The notes beneath the pieces are model-generated. The model was given only the letters and a program-made list of their open reading frames with translations. It did no database searches and was not told the origin of the DNA. The translations under genes and the position numbers were made by a program. Below are positions 18,405 through 26,520 of a stretch of 35,906 bases of DNA, piece by piece; position 1 is the stretch's first letter; every line of letters begins with the position of its first letter. Source of the stretch: Candidatus Methylomirabilota bacterium (GTDB lineage: Bacteria; Methylomirabilota; Methylomirabilia; Rokubacteriales; CSP1-6); assembly GCA_035936835.1 (NCBI GenBank), contig DASYVT010000047.1, positions 1 to 35,906 of the forward strand, in the 5' to 3' direction.

Positions 18405-20201
18405 TCAGGCCTGCTTGGCTTCCAGCTCCGCCCAGCGGGTGTAGAGCCGGGCGACCTCGGCGCGAGCGGCCTCGAGCGCCGCGTAGCGGGCCTGTAGCGC
18501 CGCCGGGTCGGCGGCGATGCCCGGGTCCTCCGCAGCCTGGCGGCATACCTCGGCCGCGGTCTCCGCGTCGAGGATGGCCCGCTCCATGCCGTCCCACTCG
18601 CGCAGCTCGAGGTATCCGAGGCGCTTCGTCCGCGGGCGCGACGGCAGCGCGGCCGGTGCGCCCGCCTGGGCGCGCTGCGACGGCGAGCGCGCGGCGCTGG
18701 CGGCTTCCCACTGCGCGTAGTCGGCGTAGGTCTCGGCGCCGCCCTCGCCGTCGAGCGCCAGGATCACGGTGGAAACGCGTTCGAGCATGAAGCGGTCGTG
18801 GGTGACGAGCACGAGGCCGCCGTCGAACTCCGCGAGGCTGTCCTCGAGGACCTCGAGCGTCGGGATGTCGAGGTCGTTCGTCGGTTCGTCCAGGATCAGC
18901 AGGTCGGCGGGCTCGCACATCACGCGGGCGATGAGGATCCGGGCCTGCTCGCCGCCCGACAGGCGGCCGACGGGCATTTCGAGCTGCTCGGGGCGGAAGA
19001 GAAAACGCTTGGCCCACGAGGCGACGTGGACGCTCCGGCTCTTCCAGGTGACGGCGTCGCCGTCGGGCGCCAGCGCGCGGCGCAGCGATTGCGCGGGGTC
19101 GAGGCCCGCCCTGTGCTGCTCGAAGCGGACGAGGCGGAGGCCGTCGGCGCGCTCGATGACGCCGGCATCCGGGGCAAGCGTGCCCGCGAGCAGGTTCAGC
19201 AGCGTCGTCTTGCCGCTGCCGTTCGGGCCCATGAGGCCGACGCGCGTGCCGGGCGTGAGCGTGAGGTCGAGGCCGCGGATACGCTCGCGGCCCCCGAGCG
19301 ATTTGGACAGACCGCGCACGGCGATCAGCCGGCGGGTCCGGCGCTGCGAGGAGGTAATGTCGATCCCCGGGGTGCCGACGGCGGCGCGCGTCCGGACGTC
19401 GCCGAGCTCCGCGATGAGCCGGCCCGCCTCCTTGATGCGCCCCTTCGCCTTGGTGGAGCGCGCCTTGGCGCCGCGGCGGAGCCACTCGATCTCGCGCCGG
19501 ACGATGTTGGCGAGCGATTCCTCATAGGCGGCCTGCCCGCGGAGAAAGTCGTCCCGGCGGGCGAGAAAGTCGCTGTACCGCCCATCTGTCTGGAAGAGGC
19601 CGGCAGGATAGGCGCGGTTCAGCTCCAGCATGCGCGTGGCTACATGCTCCAGGAAGTACCGGTCGTGGCTGACGACGACGACGGCGCGGACCCGCTCGGC
19701 GAGGACGCCCTCGAGCCAGAGGATGCCTTCCACGTCGAGGTGGTTGGTGGGCTCGTCCATCAGCAGCACGTCGGGGGTGGCAGCCAACGCGCGCGCGATC
19801 GCGAGGCGCTTCTTCCAGCCGCCGGACAGCGCGTCGACCTCCGCGCGCCCGTCGGCGAAGCCGGCGCGGCCCAGTGCCTGCGCGATGCGGCCCGGCCGCT
19901 CGCCCTCGTCCACTCCTGTCAGGGCCTCGGCGATGACTTCCTCGACGGTGACGCCCGGCGGAAGGACCGGGTCCTGGGGCACGTAGCCGACGCGCACGCC
20001 GCCGCGCACGGAGCGCGTGCCGCGGTCGGCCGGCTCCAGCCCCGCCAGGATCTTGAGGAGAGTGGACTTGCCTGAGCCATTGGGACCCACGAGACCGGCC
20101 TGGTCGCCTTCGAAGAGCCCGAATGACAGCTCTTCGAAGAGCGACCGGGTCCCGTAGGCCTTGCTGACCGCCTCACAGCTGAGGAGCAGCGACCGGGTCA
20201 T
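18405..20201 (-). CDS. uup: ABC-F ATPase, Uup type
   Basis: A 598-residue cytosolic protein with two ABC domains and no membrane spans. The first domain has GPNGSGKSTLL, LSGGWKKRLAIA and LLMDEPTNHLD; the second has GPNGSGKTTLL, LSGGEQARI and LLILDEPTNDLD. Between them is the charged ribosome-facing linker (WLRRGAKARSTKAKGRIKEA). After the second domain a helical C-terminal extension ends RWAELEAKQA, resembling the coiled-coil DNA/ribosome-binding tail of Uup. ABC-F proteins enter the ribosomal E site and help stalled translation complexes. The start at 20201 has no obvious ribosome binding site but sits six bases after the stop of an 18-residue lysine-rich ORF, implying coupling. Confidence 0.92.
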   Translation of the reverse strand: MTRSLLLSCEAVSKAYGTRSLFEELSFGLFEGDQAGLVGPNGSGKSTLLKILAGLEPADRGTRSVRGGVRVGYVPQDPVLPPGVTVEEVIAEALTGVDEGERPGRIAQALGRAGFADGRAEVDALSGGWKKRLAIARALAATPDVLLMDEPTNHLDVEGILWLEGVLAERVRAVVVVSHDRYFLEHVATRMLELNRAYPAGLFQTDGRYSDFLARRDDFLRGQAAYEESLANIVRREIEWLRRGAKARSTKAKGRIKEAGRLIAELGDVRTRAAVGTPGIDITSSQRRTRRLIAVRGLSKSLGGRERIRGLDLTLTPGTRVGLMGPNGSGKTTLLNLLAGTLAPDAGVIERADGLRLVRFEQHRAGLDPAQSLRRALAPDGDAVTWKSRSVHVASWAKRFLFRPEQLEMPVGRLSGGEQARILIARVMCEPADLLILDEPTNDLDIPTLEVLEDSLAEFDGGLVLVTHDRFMLERVSTVILALDGEGGAETYADYAQWEAASAARSPSQRAQAGAPAALPSRPRTKRLGYLELREWDGMERAILDAETAAEVCRQAAEDPGIAADPAALQARYAALEAARAEVARLYTRWAELEAKQA

Positions 20202-20207
20202 CCGGCG

Positions 20208-20264
20208 CTACTTCTTCTTCTTCGGCTTCTTCTTTTCCTTCCGCATGCTCGAGCCCTTGGCCAT
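20208..20264 (-). CDS. 18-residue lysine-rich microprotein or leader peptide upstream of uup
   Basis: The reading is MAKGSSMRKEKKKPKKKK, with ten lysines in 18 residues, ending in a Pro-interrupted poly-lysine run encoded by AAG codons. GGGGGTGAG lies five bases before its ATG, far better than anything before uup. A perfect TATAAT lies 25 bases upstream. The stop is six bases before the uup start. Similar short MAKG...KK proteins occur as stand-alone conserved ORFs in some bacteria (from memory), so it may be an independent small protein. Its location also suits a leader peptide whose translation governs uup. Confidence 0.6.
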   Translation of the reverse strand: MAKGSSMRKEKKKPKKKK

Positions 20265-20288
20265 GTGCTCACCCCCCTTCGTCGGGTG

Positions 20289-20318
20289 ATTATACCGTGC
20301 GGCTTCCGATACTTGCCA
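20289..20318 (-). promoter_or_regulatory. Promoter for the microprotein-uup unit
   Basis: On the minus strand a perfect -10 TATAAT (20294-20289) has a partial -35 TGGCAA (20318-20313) at 18-base spacing. Transcription would start near 20282, leaving a leader of about 17 bases before the microprotein ATG. The rest of the 133-base divergent gap (20265-20397) shows only a weak plus-strand candidate, TTGACG near 20333. Confidence 0.55.
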
Positions 20319-20397
20319 CGCCCAGTTGACGGAACAAGGGAGCTCAGTCCACTATCGTGCCCCATGGGGAACCATCGTGAATCGATGAGGAGGGCCG

Positions 20398-22323
20398 ATG
20401 CCTGTCACGCGATTTGAGGTGACCCAGCGGCGTCCGCTCGCCGGCGGACGCGCGTTCGGCGACGTGGGCCGCTACGAGGAGCTGGCGGGCAGGCTCCACC
20501 TCGCGGTCGATCCGCAGCACGCGGCGAATCGCGCCATCACCGACGTCGCGCTGGCGCCGCGGGATGCGGCCGGGCGCGTCGCCTTCGCTGCCGACGTCTC
20601 GATCTTGCTGCCCGTCGATCGCGCGGTGATGACCGGCAGGTTCCTCGTGGACGTCGTGAATCGCGGCAACACGGTCGCCGTCCCGAACTTCAACCACGCC
20701 ACGCGCCCGGCGGCAGGACCAGGCGGCGACCCGAATCCGCCTGTCGACGCCGGCGACGGCTGGCTTATGCGGCGCGGCTGGGTCGTCGTCTCGTGCGGCT
20801 GGCAGTGCGACCTTCCGCCCGAGGTGCCGGGCCTCCTGCGGCTCGAGGCTCCGGAAGCGCTCGGCCCCGACGGCCGGCGGCTCACCGGGCGCGTCTACGT
20901 CCAGCTCCAGGCGCCGGTGGACGTGGCCGATTTCCTGCTCTCGGACCGCGGCCACGATGCATACGAAGCGGCGGATCTCGACGAGCCCGGCGCCGTCCTC
21001 GTGGTGCGCGACCAGCCCGATGGCCCGGCGGAGGTGATCCCGCGAAACCACTGGCGCTTCTCCCGAGTAGACGGCGAGCGCGTCATCCCCGACGCCCGCC
21101 ACATCTATCTGGGCGGCGGCTTCGCCAAGGGCCGGATCTACCAGCTCGCGTACACCGCCGTCGGCGCCCGCGTGCTCGGCCTCGGGATGGCGGCGCTGCG
21201 CGACTGCGCCGCGTGGCTCAAGCACGGGAGCGCGGCCGAGGGCAACCCCGCGGCGGGCGGGCTTCGTCACGGCTTTGCTTACGGCCGCTCGCAGACAGGA
21301 CGCCTCCTGCGCACGATGATCCATCACGATCTGAACGTCGACGAGGCGGGCCGGCGCGCGCTCGACGGCATCATCGCCAACGTGGCCGGCGGGATGCTCG
21401 GCGAGTTCAACGACCGCTTCGGCCAGAACTCGAAAGACCGGCCGGCGATGATGGCCCACTTCGAGCCGTTCCAGGTGGAGCCGCGCGGCGGTCTGAAAGC
21501 CTTCTACACGAACACCTCGTTCGAGTACCACCGCGGCGACGCCTCGCTGATCCACACCGAACCCGCCGGTACGCGCGACGTCGAGCACGGTCCCGACGTG
21601 CGCGTCTACCATTTCGCCGGCACTGAGCACGGCCTCGGTGTCTGGCCGCCCGCCGACGCGCAGGCGGTCGCGGCGGATCCGCGCGGATGGATCGAGCGCG
21701 CGCAGCACCTCCGCGGGGTCGTGAACTACGGCCGGCTCCTCCGCGCGTGCCTCGTGAACCTCGACCGGTGGGTGACGCAGGGTGTCCCGCCGCCGCCCGG
21801 CCGTCATCCGCGCGTCGGCGACGGCACCGCCGTCGATCCCGCGACGCTCTTGCCGGTGTTCGCGCGGATCCCCGGCGCCCGCTATCCCGGCCACTGCGCC
21901 CGGCCGCAGCGCCAGGACTTCTCGACGCTGCCGCCGCGGCCGGGCCCCGCCTACGGCACGCGCGTGAGCGCGGTGGATGACGACGGCAACGAGCGCGCGG
22001 GCATCGCCGTGCCCGAGCTCACCGTGCCGCTCGCCACGCATACCGGCTGGAATCTCCGCCATCCCGACAGCGGAGGCGCCGAGCAGCTCCTCTACTTCGC
22101 CGGTGCGACGCTGCCCTTCGCGGCGACGCGCGCGGAGCGCGAGGCGGCCGGCGATCGGCGCCTCTCGATCACCGAGCGCTACCGCTCGCGCGAGGACTAC
22201 CTGGCCCGCGTGGGCGCGGCCGCGCGAGCGCTCGCCGCCGAAGGCTACCTCCTCGAGGAGGACGTCGAGACCTCGCTCGCGTTCGGAGCGCGGATGTGGG
22301 ACGCCTGGACCCCGAAGGCCTGA
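20398..22323 (+). CDS. Large alpha/beta hydrolase domain protein (Abhydrolase_10 type)
   Basis: A 641-residue protein of the large-hydrolase family that starts with the conserved VTQRRPLAGGRAFGDVGRYE. The nucleophile elbow is GRSQTGR with Ser298, shortly after the helix carrying CAAWLKHG. A late GTEHGLG supplies a candidate catalytic histidine. The C-terminal third (RIPGARYPGHCARPQRQDFSTL onward) is typical of the family. No signal peptide is visible, so it is probably cytosolic. Substrates of this family are mostly unknown. GAGGAGGGCC precedes ATG 20398. The SDR gene follows 24 bases after its stop, suggesting a shared catabolic step such as hydrolysis then oxidation, which is inference. Confidence 0.85.
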   Translation: MPVTRFEVTQRRPLAGGRAFGDVGRYEELAGRLHLAVDPQHAANRAITDVALAPRDAAGRVAFAADVSILLPVDRAVMTGRFLVDVVNRGNTVAVPNFNHATRPAAGPGGDPNPPVDAGDGWLMRRGWVVVSCGWQCDLPPEVPGLLRLEAPEALGPDGRRLTGRVYVQLQAPVDVADFLLSDRGHDAYEAADLDEPGAVLVVRDQPDGPAEVIPRNHWRFSRVDGERVIPDARHIYLGGGFAKGRIYQLAYTAVGARVLGLGMAALRDCAAWLKHGSAAEGNPAAGGLRHGFAYGRSQTGRLLRTMIHHDLNVDEAGRRALDGIIANVAGGMLGEFNDRFGQNSKDRPAMMAHFEPFQVEPRGGLKAFYTNTSFEYHRGDASLIHTEPAGTRDVEHGPDVRVYHFAGTEHGLGVWPPADAQAVAADPRGWIERAQHLRGVVNYGRLLRACLVNLDRWVTQGVPPPPGRHPRVGDGTAVDPATLLPVFARIPGARYPGHCARPQRQDFSTLPPRPGPAYGTRVSAVDDDGNERAGIAVPELTVPLATHTGWNLRHPDSGGAEQLLYFAGATLPFAATRAEREAAGDRRLSITERYRSREDYLARVGAAARALAAEGYLLEEDVETSLAFGARMWDAWTPKA

Positions 22324-22347
22324 CCGGCATTCAAGGGAGGCAGCGAC

Positions 22348-23130
22348 ATGGGTCTGCTCGACGGAAAGGTAGCGATCATCACCGGCGCGTCCAAGGGCAT
22401 CGGGCGCGCCTTGAGCCTGCGCTTCGCGCGTGAAGGCGCCGCCGTGGTGTGCGCGGCGCGCTCAGCCGACCTCGTGAAGGAGACGGCGGCGCAGGTAAAG
22501 GCCGCGGGCGGCCGCGCGATCGCTGTGGTGTGCGACGCTTCGCACGAGGACGAGGTCCGCCGTCTGGTGGCCGCAGGCGTGAAGGAGTTCGGCAAGGTCG
22601 ACACCCTCGTCAACAACGCGGGCGACGGCGGCGTGACCAAGCCGGTGCAGGACTACTCGATGGAGGACTGGCGCTACACCATCGACTCCTGCCTCACCAG
22701 CTCCTACCTCTGCACGCGCTTCGTCGTGCCCGAGATGATCAAGGCCGGCGGCGGCGCTATCGTGAACATTTCCTCCGGCGCCGGCCGCCGCGGATTGCCC
22801 TATCGCATCGGCTACTGCTCGGCCAAGGCGGGCCAGGTCGGCATGACGTTCGGCATGGCCCTCGAGCTGGCGCCGCACAATATCCGCGTCAACTGCGTCG
22901 CCCCCGGAGCCGTGGAGGGCGACCGCATCGACCGCGTCATAGCCGGCCAGGCCCAGGTGCGCGGCATCTCCGTGGAGCAGATGCGGGCCGCCATGATCGA
23001 GCGGTCGCCGCTCAAGCGCATGGTCACGGCGGACGACATCGTGGACGCGACGGTCTTCTTCTGCAGCGACATGACGCGAAGCGTGTCGGGCCAGGTCCTC
23101 GCCGTCAACGCGGGCGAGCCGGCCGGGTGA
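22348..23130 (+). CDS. Short-chain dehydrogenase/reductase (SDR)
   Basis: A 260-residue classical SDR. The nucleotide-binding TGASKGIG lies at residues 12-19, NNAGDGG follows near residue 90, and the catalytic set is Ser142/143 with Tyr156 and Lys160 in YCSAK. The C-terminal CSDMTRSVSGQVLAVNAG is standard for the family. An acidic or basic residue choice after the second strand (CAARSADLVK) suggests NADP(H) preference, weakly. GGGAGG lies upstream of ATG 22348. It is probably co-transcribed with the large hydrolase. Confidence 0.93.
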   Translation: MGLLDGKVAIITGASKGIGRALSLRFAREGAAVVCAARSADLVKETAAQVKAAGGRAIAVVCDASHEDEVRRLVAAGVKEFGKVDTLVNNAGDGGVTKPVQDYSMEDWRYTIDSCLTSSYLCTRFVVPEMIKAGGGAIVNISSGAGRRGLPYRIGYCSAKAGQVGMTFGMALELAPHNIRVNCVAPGAVEGDRIDRVIAGQAQVRGISVEQMRAAMIERSPLKRMVTADDIVDATVFFCSDMTRSVSGQVLAVNAGEPAG

Positions 23131-23142
23131 GCCCGGCGCCGC

Positions 23143-23718
23143 TCAGCGCGCGCGGCGCAGGACGAGGAAGTACTGGTGCGGCAGGAGCGGGCGATCGGCC
23201 ACCAGGCGCAGCCCCGCGCGCCGCGCGTCGCGCAGGAAGCGCGCGCGGGGGATGCGGCGCCTCGGCGGCGGGCCGAACTCCGTCTCTTCGTCCCAGTCGA
23301 TGTTCACGACGCGGGCGTTCTTCGGCAGCTCCGCGACCAGCCGGCGCAGGAACGCGACGCGCCCGTGCATGTGGTGGTAGGCGTTGATGAGCACGGCCAC
23401 GTCACAGCGGCCGCGCGGCAGGAGCGGGTCGTCGTGGCGGCTCAGCACCGGCGTGACATTTCGCGCGCCTGTGCGCGCGAGTCGACGGCGCAGCACGTCC
23501 AGCACGGCCGCCTCGGGATCGACCGCGTAGACGTGACCGGACGGGCCCACCGCGCGCGCCAGCCGCGGGGTGAAGTAGCCCGGGCCCGAGCCGATCTCCG
23601 CCACGACCTGGCCGCGGCGCAGCCCGAGCGCCCGTACGAGGACGGCGGGCTTCTGCCAGGTCGCCCGGCGCGGGTTCAGTTGTCGGCGCAGCGCGCCGGC
23701 CAGCTCTTTCGGCGTCAT
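23143..23718 (-). CDS. SAM-dependent methyltransferase
   Basis: A 191-residue class I methyltransferase. Motif I is VVAEIGSGPGYFTPRLA (about residues 38-54), followed by VYAVDPEAAVLD as the acidic strand-2 motif. A characteristic INAYHHMHGRVAFLRRL and VNIDWDEETEFGPPPRRRIP stretch is seen in UbiE/arsenite-methyltransferase-like groups. ATG 23718 has GAGGAG upstream. The frame stays open far beyond this into the nitroreductase region, where the translation is a shadow. It converges with the SDR gene. The substrate is unknown. Confidence 0.88.
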   Translation of the reverse strand: MTPKELAGALRRQLNPRRATWQKPAVLVRALGLRRGQVVAEIGSGPGYFTPRLARAVGPSGHVYAVDPEAAVLDVLRRRLARTGARNVTPVLSRHDDPLLPRGRCDVAVLINAYHHMHGRVAFLRRLVAELPKNARVVNIDWDEETEFGPPPRRRIPRARFLRDARRAGLRLVADRPLLPHQYFLVLRRAR

Positions 23719-23856
23719 GGATCTCCTCTCGCGATCGTCGGTATGTTGGAACGGGGTCGCCCTATTTGGCACGCGCCGGGACGCGCCGTCAAGCGACCTC
23801 TTCGCGGCCGTGGTATCGTTCCTGTGCGGTCCAATCCAACGCGCGGCTGGAGGCAC

Positions 23857-24519
23857 ATGATGGAGCTCTACGACGTGATGCGCGCCACCTTCGCCGCGCG
23901 CGAGTTCACGGGCGATCCGCTGCCCGATGAGGCGCTCGGCAAGATCCTCGACCACGCCCGCTTCGCCCCCAGCGGCGGCAACCGTCAGGGCTGGCGCGTC
24001 GTCGTCGTCCGCGATCCCGCCACGAAGCGCGCGCTGGCGGAGCTGAGCGGGTTGGCGGCCAAGCGGTACGCCGCCCAGGTGAAGAACGGCGAGAACCCCT
24101 GGAACACCATCGACCCGCCGGGCGTGGACGCCGCCACCATCGAGCGCACGGAGCCGCCGCCGCGCCTGACGGAACCCATCGCGAAAGCGCCCGTCGTGCT
24201 GGTCATCTGCGTCGATCTCAAGGTCGTCGCCTCGATGGACCAGGACCTCGAGCGCATCGGCGTCGTGAGCGGCGCGTCGATCTACCCGTTTGCGTGGAAC
24301 ATCCTGCTGGCCGCGCGCCACGAGGGGTTCGGAGGCACCATCACGACGCTCGCCACCGCCCAGGAGCCGAAGGTCCAGGCGCTCCTCGGCATCCCGAAGC
24401 ACGTCGCCGTGTGCGCGGTCATGCCCCTCGGGCGGCCCGTCCGCACGTTGACGAAGCTCAAGCGCAAGCCGGTGGCCGAGTTCGCGATGCGAGAGCGCTG
24501 GGGCGGGCCGTGGCTGTGA
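23857..24519 (+). CDS. Nitroreductase-family flavoprotein
   Basis: A 220-residue FMN-dependent oxidoreductase. The N-terminal TFAAREFTGDPLPDEALGKIL and APSGGNRQGWRVVVVRDP are the FMN-binding signature (Arg at about 15; Ser-Gly-Gly-Asn near 41-44). The mid-region SGASIYPFAWNILLAARHEGFG and the final LKRKPVAEFAMRERWG are typical. GGAGG at 23849-23853 precedes two consecutive ATGs; I take the first. The long in-frame extension to 23176 is antisense to the methyltransferase and is not used. It reduces nitro groups, quinones or enones with NAD(P)H; the substrate is unknown. A TPR gene follows within seven bases. Confidence 0.92.
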   Translation: MMELYDVMRATFAAREFTGDPLPDEALGKILDHARFAPSGGNRQGWRVVVVRDPATKRALAELSGLAAKRYAAQVKNGENPWNTIDPPGVDAATIERTEPPPRLTEPIAKAPVVLVICVDLKVVASMDQDLERIGVVSGASIYPFAWNILLAARHEGFGGTITTLATAQEPKVQALLGIPKHVAVCAVMPLGRPVRTLTKLKRKPVAEFAMRERWGGPWL

Positions 24520-24525
24520 GCGCGC

Positions 24526-24861
24526 GTGGCTGAGCCCGATCGGATCGCCGAGTTTAAGGAGGTTGCCGAGATGATGCCGGACGATCCGGTCGTCCGCTTC
24601 GGCCTGGCTGCCGCGTACCTCGAGGCCGGCCAGGCCGAGAATGCAGTCAGGGAGTACGAGGAAACGATCCGGCTCAAGCCCGACTACTCCGCCGCCCATC
24701 GTGGTCTCGGCCGGGCGCTCGAGCGGGCCGGACGACGCGAGGAAGCCCTGGCGGCGTACCGGAAGGGGCTCGAGGTAGCGGCGCGGACCGGCGACCTCCA
24801 GACGAAGAAAGAGATCGAGGTGTTCGTCCATCGTTTGGAGACGACGACGTCAGGAAACTGA
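24526..24861 (+). CDS. Tetratricopeptide-repeat protein (111 aa)
   Basis: It is made of about two to three TPR helix pairs: PVVRFGLAAAYLEAGQAENAVREYEETIRLKP (residues 20-52 region) followed by YSAAHRGLGRALERAGRREEALAAYRKGLEVA, with the Gly/Ala/Tyr pattern and a proline at the repeat boundary. The start is GTG at 24526, six bases after the nitroreductase stop. No signal peptide is visible. TPR proteins mediate protein-protein contacts. It precedes the selenoprotein candidate by 12 bases, so a partner role is possible but unproven. Confidence 0.88.
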   Translation: MAEPDRIAEFKEVAEMMPDDPVVRFGLAAAYLEAGQAENAVREYEETIRLKPDYSAAHRGLGRALERAGRREEALAAYRKGLEVAARTGDLQTKKEIEVFVHRLETTTSGN

Positions 24862-24873
24862 GAGGAGGACCCG

Positions 24874-25980
24874 ATGAGCGTGACCATCCTGTACAAAGAG
24901 CGGCCGCCGTACGCCGCCGCGGCCACTGCGGAGGGCGGGGACCTGTGGGTGCATGCCCACGAGCTGCCGGCGGCCACCGGCTGGGAGCTTCGGCCCGAAG
25001 GCGCGTGTCGCGGCGACGTGTGCGTGCCCATTCCCCGGGGCCGGGAGGCCGAGTTCGTGCGCGAGCGCCCCGCGCGCTTCAATCTCGCCGCGCTGGCGCG
25101 GCTGCTCGCGGAGCCCGTGGTCCACGAAGACGCGCACGGCGTGTGGTCCTTCGGAACCGCCGCCACGCGCCTCGATGACATGCAGTCGCTCCGGGCGCCC
25201 GATTTCACGCTGCCGGATCTCGAGGGCCGTCCGCACGCGCTGGCGGACTATCGCGGCAAGAAGGTCTTCCTCGTGTTCTGGGCGTCCTGGTGAGGGTGCC
25301 GCTTCGACCTGCCCGTGTGGCAGGCGCTCTACGATGAGCTGAAGGCGCGGAACTTCATCGTCATCTCGGTCGCGCTCGACAGCGGCGGGCCCGCGAAGAC
25401 CGAGCCGTGGATCAGCAAAGCGAAGGCGACCTATCCGTCCCTGATCGACGAGCGCCACGTGACGGCCGAGCTGTACGGTGTCGTGAACGTGTCCTCAGCA
25501 GTGTGGATCGACGAAGCCGGGCGGATCGTGAGGCCGACCGAGACGGCGGGCTCGAGTGACGCGTTCCGTACGGAGCTGGACCGCACCACCAAGCAGATGA
25601 GCGCTCTAGGCATGGCCGAGCGCGAGCGCATACAAGGGACGTATCTCAATGCGCTGCGCGATTGGGCCGTCACCGGGCCGGCGAGCCCGTACGCGCTGTC
25701 TCCAGCCGCGGCGCGCCGGCGCCTGCCGCTCCCGGCTTCGGAACACGCGCTCGCGGCGGCCAACTTTCGCCTCGGCCAATACCTCCACGCGAGCGGACAC
25801 GCGCAGGCGGCGGCGCCATACCTGGCGGAGGCGCGCCGGCTGCATCCCGAGAGCTGGAGCTACCGGCGACAGACCTGGGAGCTGGAGGAGCCGGGCAAGG
25901 CGGGCGGCGCAGAGTTCTGGGCCGCCGTGGACGCTCTCGGCGATCGCCCGTACTATCCGCCGACGGTGCTGGAGCCGTAG
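24874..25980 (+). CDS. ResA-like thioredoxin-fold selenoprotein, UGA read as selenocysteine (WAxxUGC motif)
   Basis: Conceptual translation stops at TGA 25291-25293 after FLVFWASW. The same frame continues without interruption as GCRFDLPVWQ to a stop at 25978-25980. Read through, it gives a 368-residue protein. An N-terminal domain occupies residues 1-105, with CRGDVC near 46. A TlpA/ResA-like thioredoxin domain follows (APDFTLPDLEGRPHALADY at about 109-127, WASW-Sec140-G-C142, later SSAVWIDEAGRI with the expected strand), then a helical C-terminal region of about 140 residues. The UGA occupies the redox-active position, and Cys142 would form a selenenylsulfide. I recall WAxxUGC-motif ResA-like selenoproteins as a named family (memory, not looked up). 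GAGAGGAGG precedes ATG 24874. A bSECIS-like hairpin follows the UGA. A sequencing error or nonsense mutation of a Cys codon is the alternative. Confidence 0.82.
25308..25324 (+). promoter_or_regulatory. Candidate bacterial SECIS hairpin
   Basis: A perfect 6-bp stem (25308-25313 with 25319-25324) closes a five-base loop CGTGT. The loop begins 20 bases after the UGA and has G at its second position. Known bSECIS rules ask for a short hairpin with the apical loop roughly 16-37 bases downstream and a G among the first loop bases. All are met. It lies inside the coding frame, as expected for bacteria. Confidence 0.6.
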
Positions 25981-25997
25981 CGGGCGAGCGCGCGCGC

Positions 25998-26429
25998 TCA
26001 GTCGGCATCGCCCGGCCGGGCTCGCCAGCGCTTCACGGCTCCGCGCAATTTCTTCCCGGCGAGCCGCCGTCGCCGCGCGCCCGCCGTCGGCGCCGTGTGG
26101 ACGCGCCGGCGCGGCGCGGTGAGGGCGGTCCGGATCAGGTCGGCGACCCGGGCGCGGGCATCCTCGAGGTTGCGCGCCTGGTTGCGGGTCGCCTGGCTCG
26201 TGATCACCAGCCGGCCGTCGGCGTCCAGCCGGTGGCCCGCCAGCCCGCGCAGCCGTGCGCGGGCGGCATCGGAGAGTCCTTCGACGCCCGCCAGGTCCAC
26301 GCGCAGGTCGATCTTGGTCGCGACCTTGTTCACGTTCTGGCCGCCCGGCCCGGAGGCCCGCACGGCGTGGACTGTCAGCGCCGACGGCGGAACGCGCACC
26401 GTGTCCGTCACGACGATCGCCTCGCTCAT
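25998..26429 (-). CDS. arfB: Alternative ribosome-rescue peptidyl-tRNA hydrolase ArfB (YaeJ/ICT1 family)
   Basis: A 143-residue release-factor-like protein. The catalytic GGQ motif (residues 29-31) lies in RASGPGGQNVNKVATKIDLR. The C-terminal tail is basic (GARRRRLAGKKLRGAVKRWRAR), which in ArfB enters the mRNA channel of ribosomes stalled without a stop codon. ATG 26429 is chosen because it gives the family N-terminus; the open frame to 26555 would overlap the divergent gene. It is the second ribosome-rescue factor in the window besides Uup. It converges on the selenoprotein gene. Confidence 0.93.
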   Translation of the reverse strand: MSEAIVVTDTVRVPPSALTVHAVRASGPGGQNVNKVATKIDLRVDLAGVEGLSDAARARLRGLAGHRLDADGRLVITSQATRNQARNLEDARARVADLIRTALTAPRRRVHTAPTAGARRRRLAGKKLRGAVKRWRARPGDAD

Positions 26430-26465
26430 GCCGCCATTGTAGCGGAAGCGCCTGGGCCCGGCGGT

Positions 26466-26494
26466 TTGACCCGTCCCAGCCGGTCTGGCACCAT
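26466..26494 (+). promoter_or_regulatory. Possible promoter for the hydrolase-dioxygenase-binding protein operon
   Basis: TTGACC (26466-26471) and CACCAT (26489-26494) are spaced by 17 bases and lie 26 bases before ATG 26521. The -35 is good and the -10 weak (3/6). Confidence 0.35.
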
Positions 26495-26520
26495 TGCTCA
26501 GTGAGGATCGAGCTGACGCG

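Noticed and set aside
20208-20240. AAG-rich stretch as a simple-sequence repeat
   Set aside because: It has an ATG, a strong ribosome binding site, a correctly placed stop and a promoter, so a coding microprotein explains it better.
23771-23800. GC-rich near-palindromic stretch between the methyltransferase and nitroreductase genes
   Set aside because: Arms are short and imperfect and I could not fix an operator or promoter; compositional bias is enough to explain it.
23176-23856. In-frame N-terminal extension of the nitroreductase
   Set aside because: It is antisense to a methyltransferase with clear SAM motifs. The ATG at 23857 has a good ribosome binding site and the family-typical N-terminus.
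25294-25980. Separate gene starting after the UGA
   Set aside because: The segment begins in the middle of the thioredoxin active-site helix. The first possible starts lack ribosome binding sites and would lose the active site; read-through gives a complete domain.
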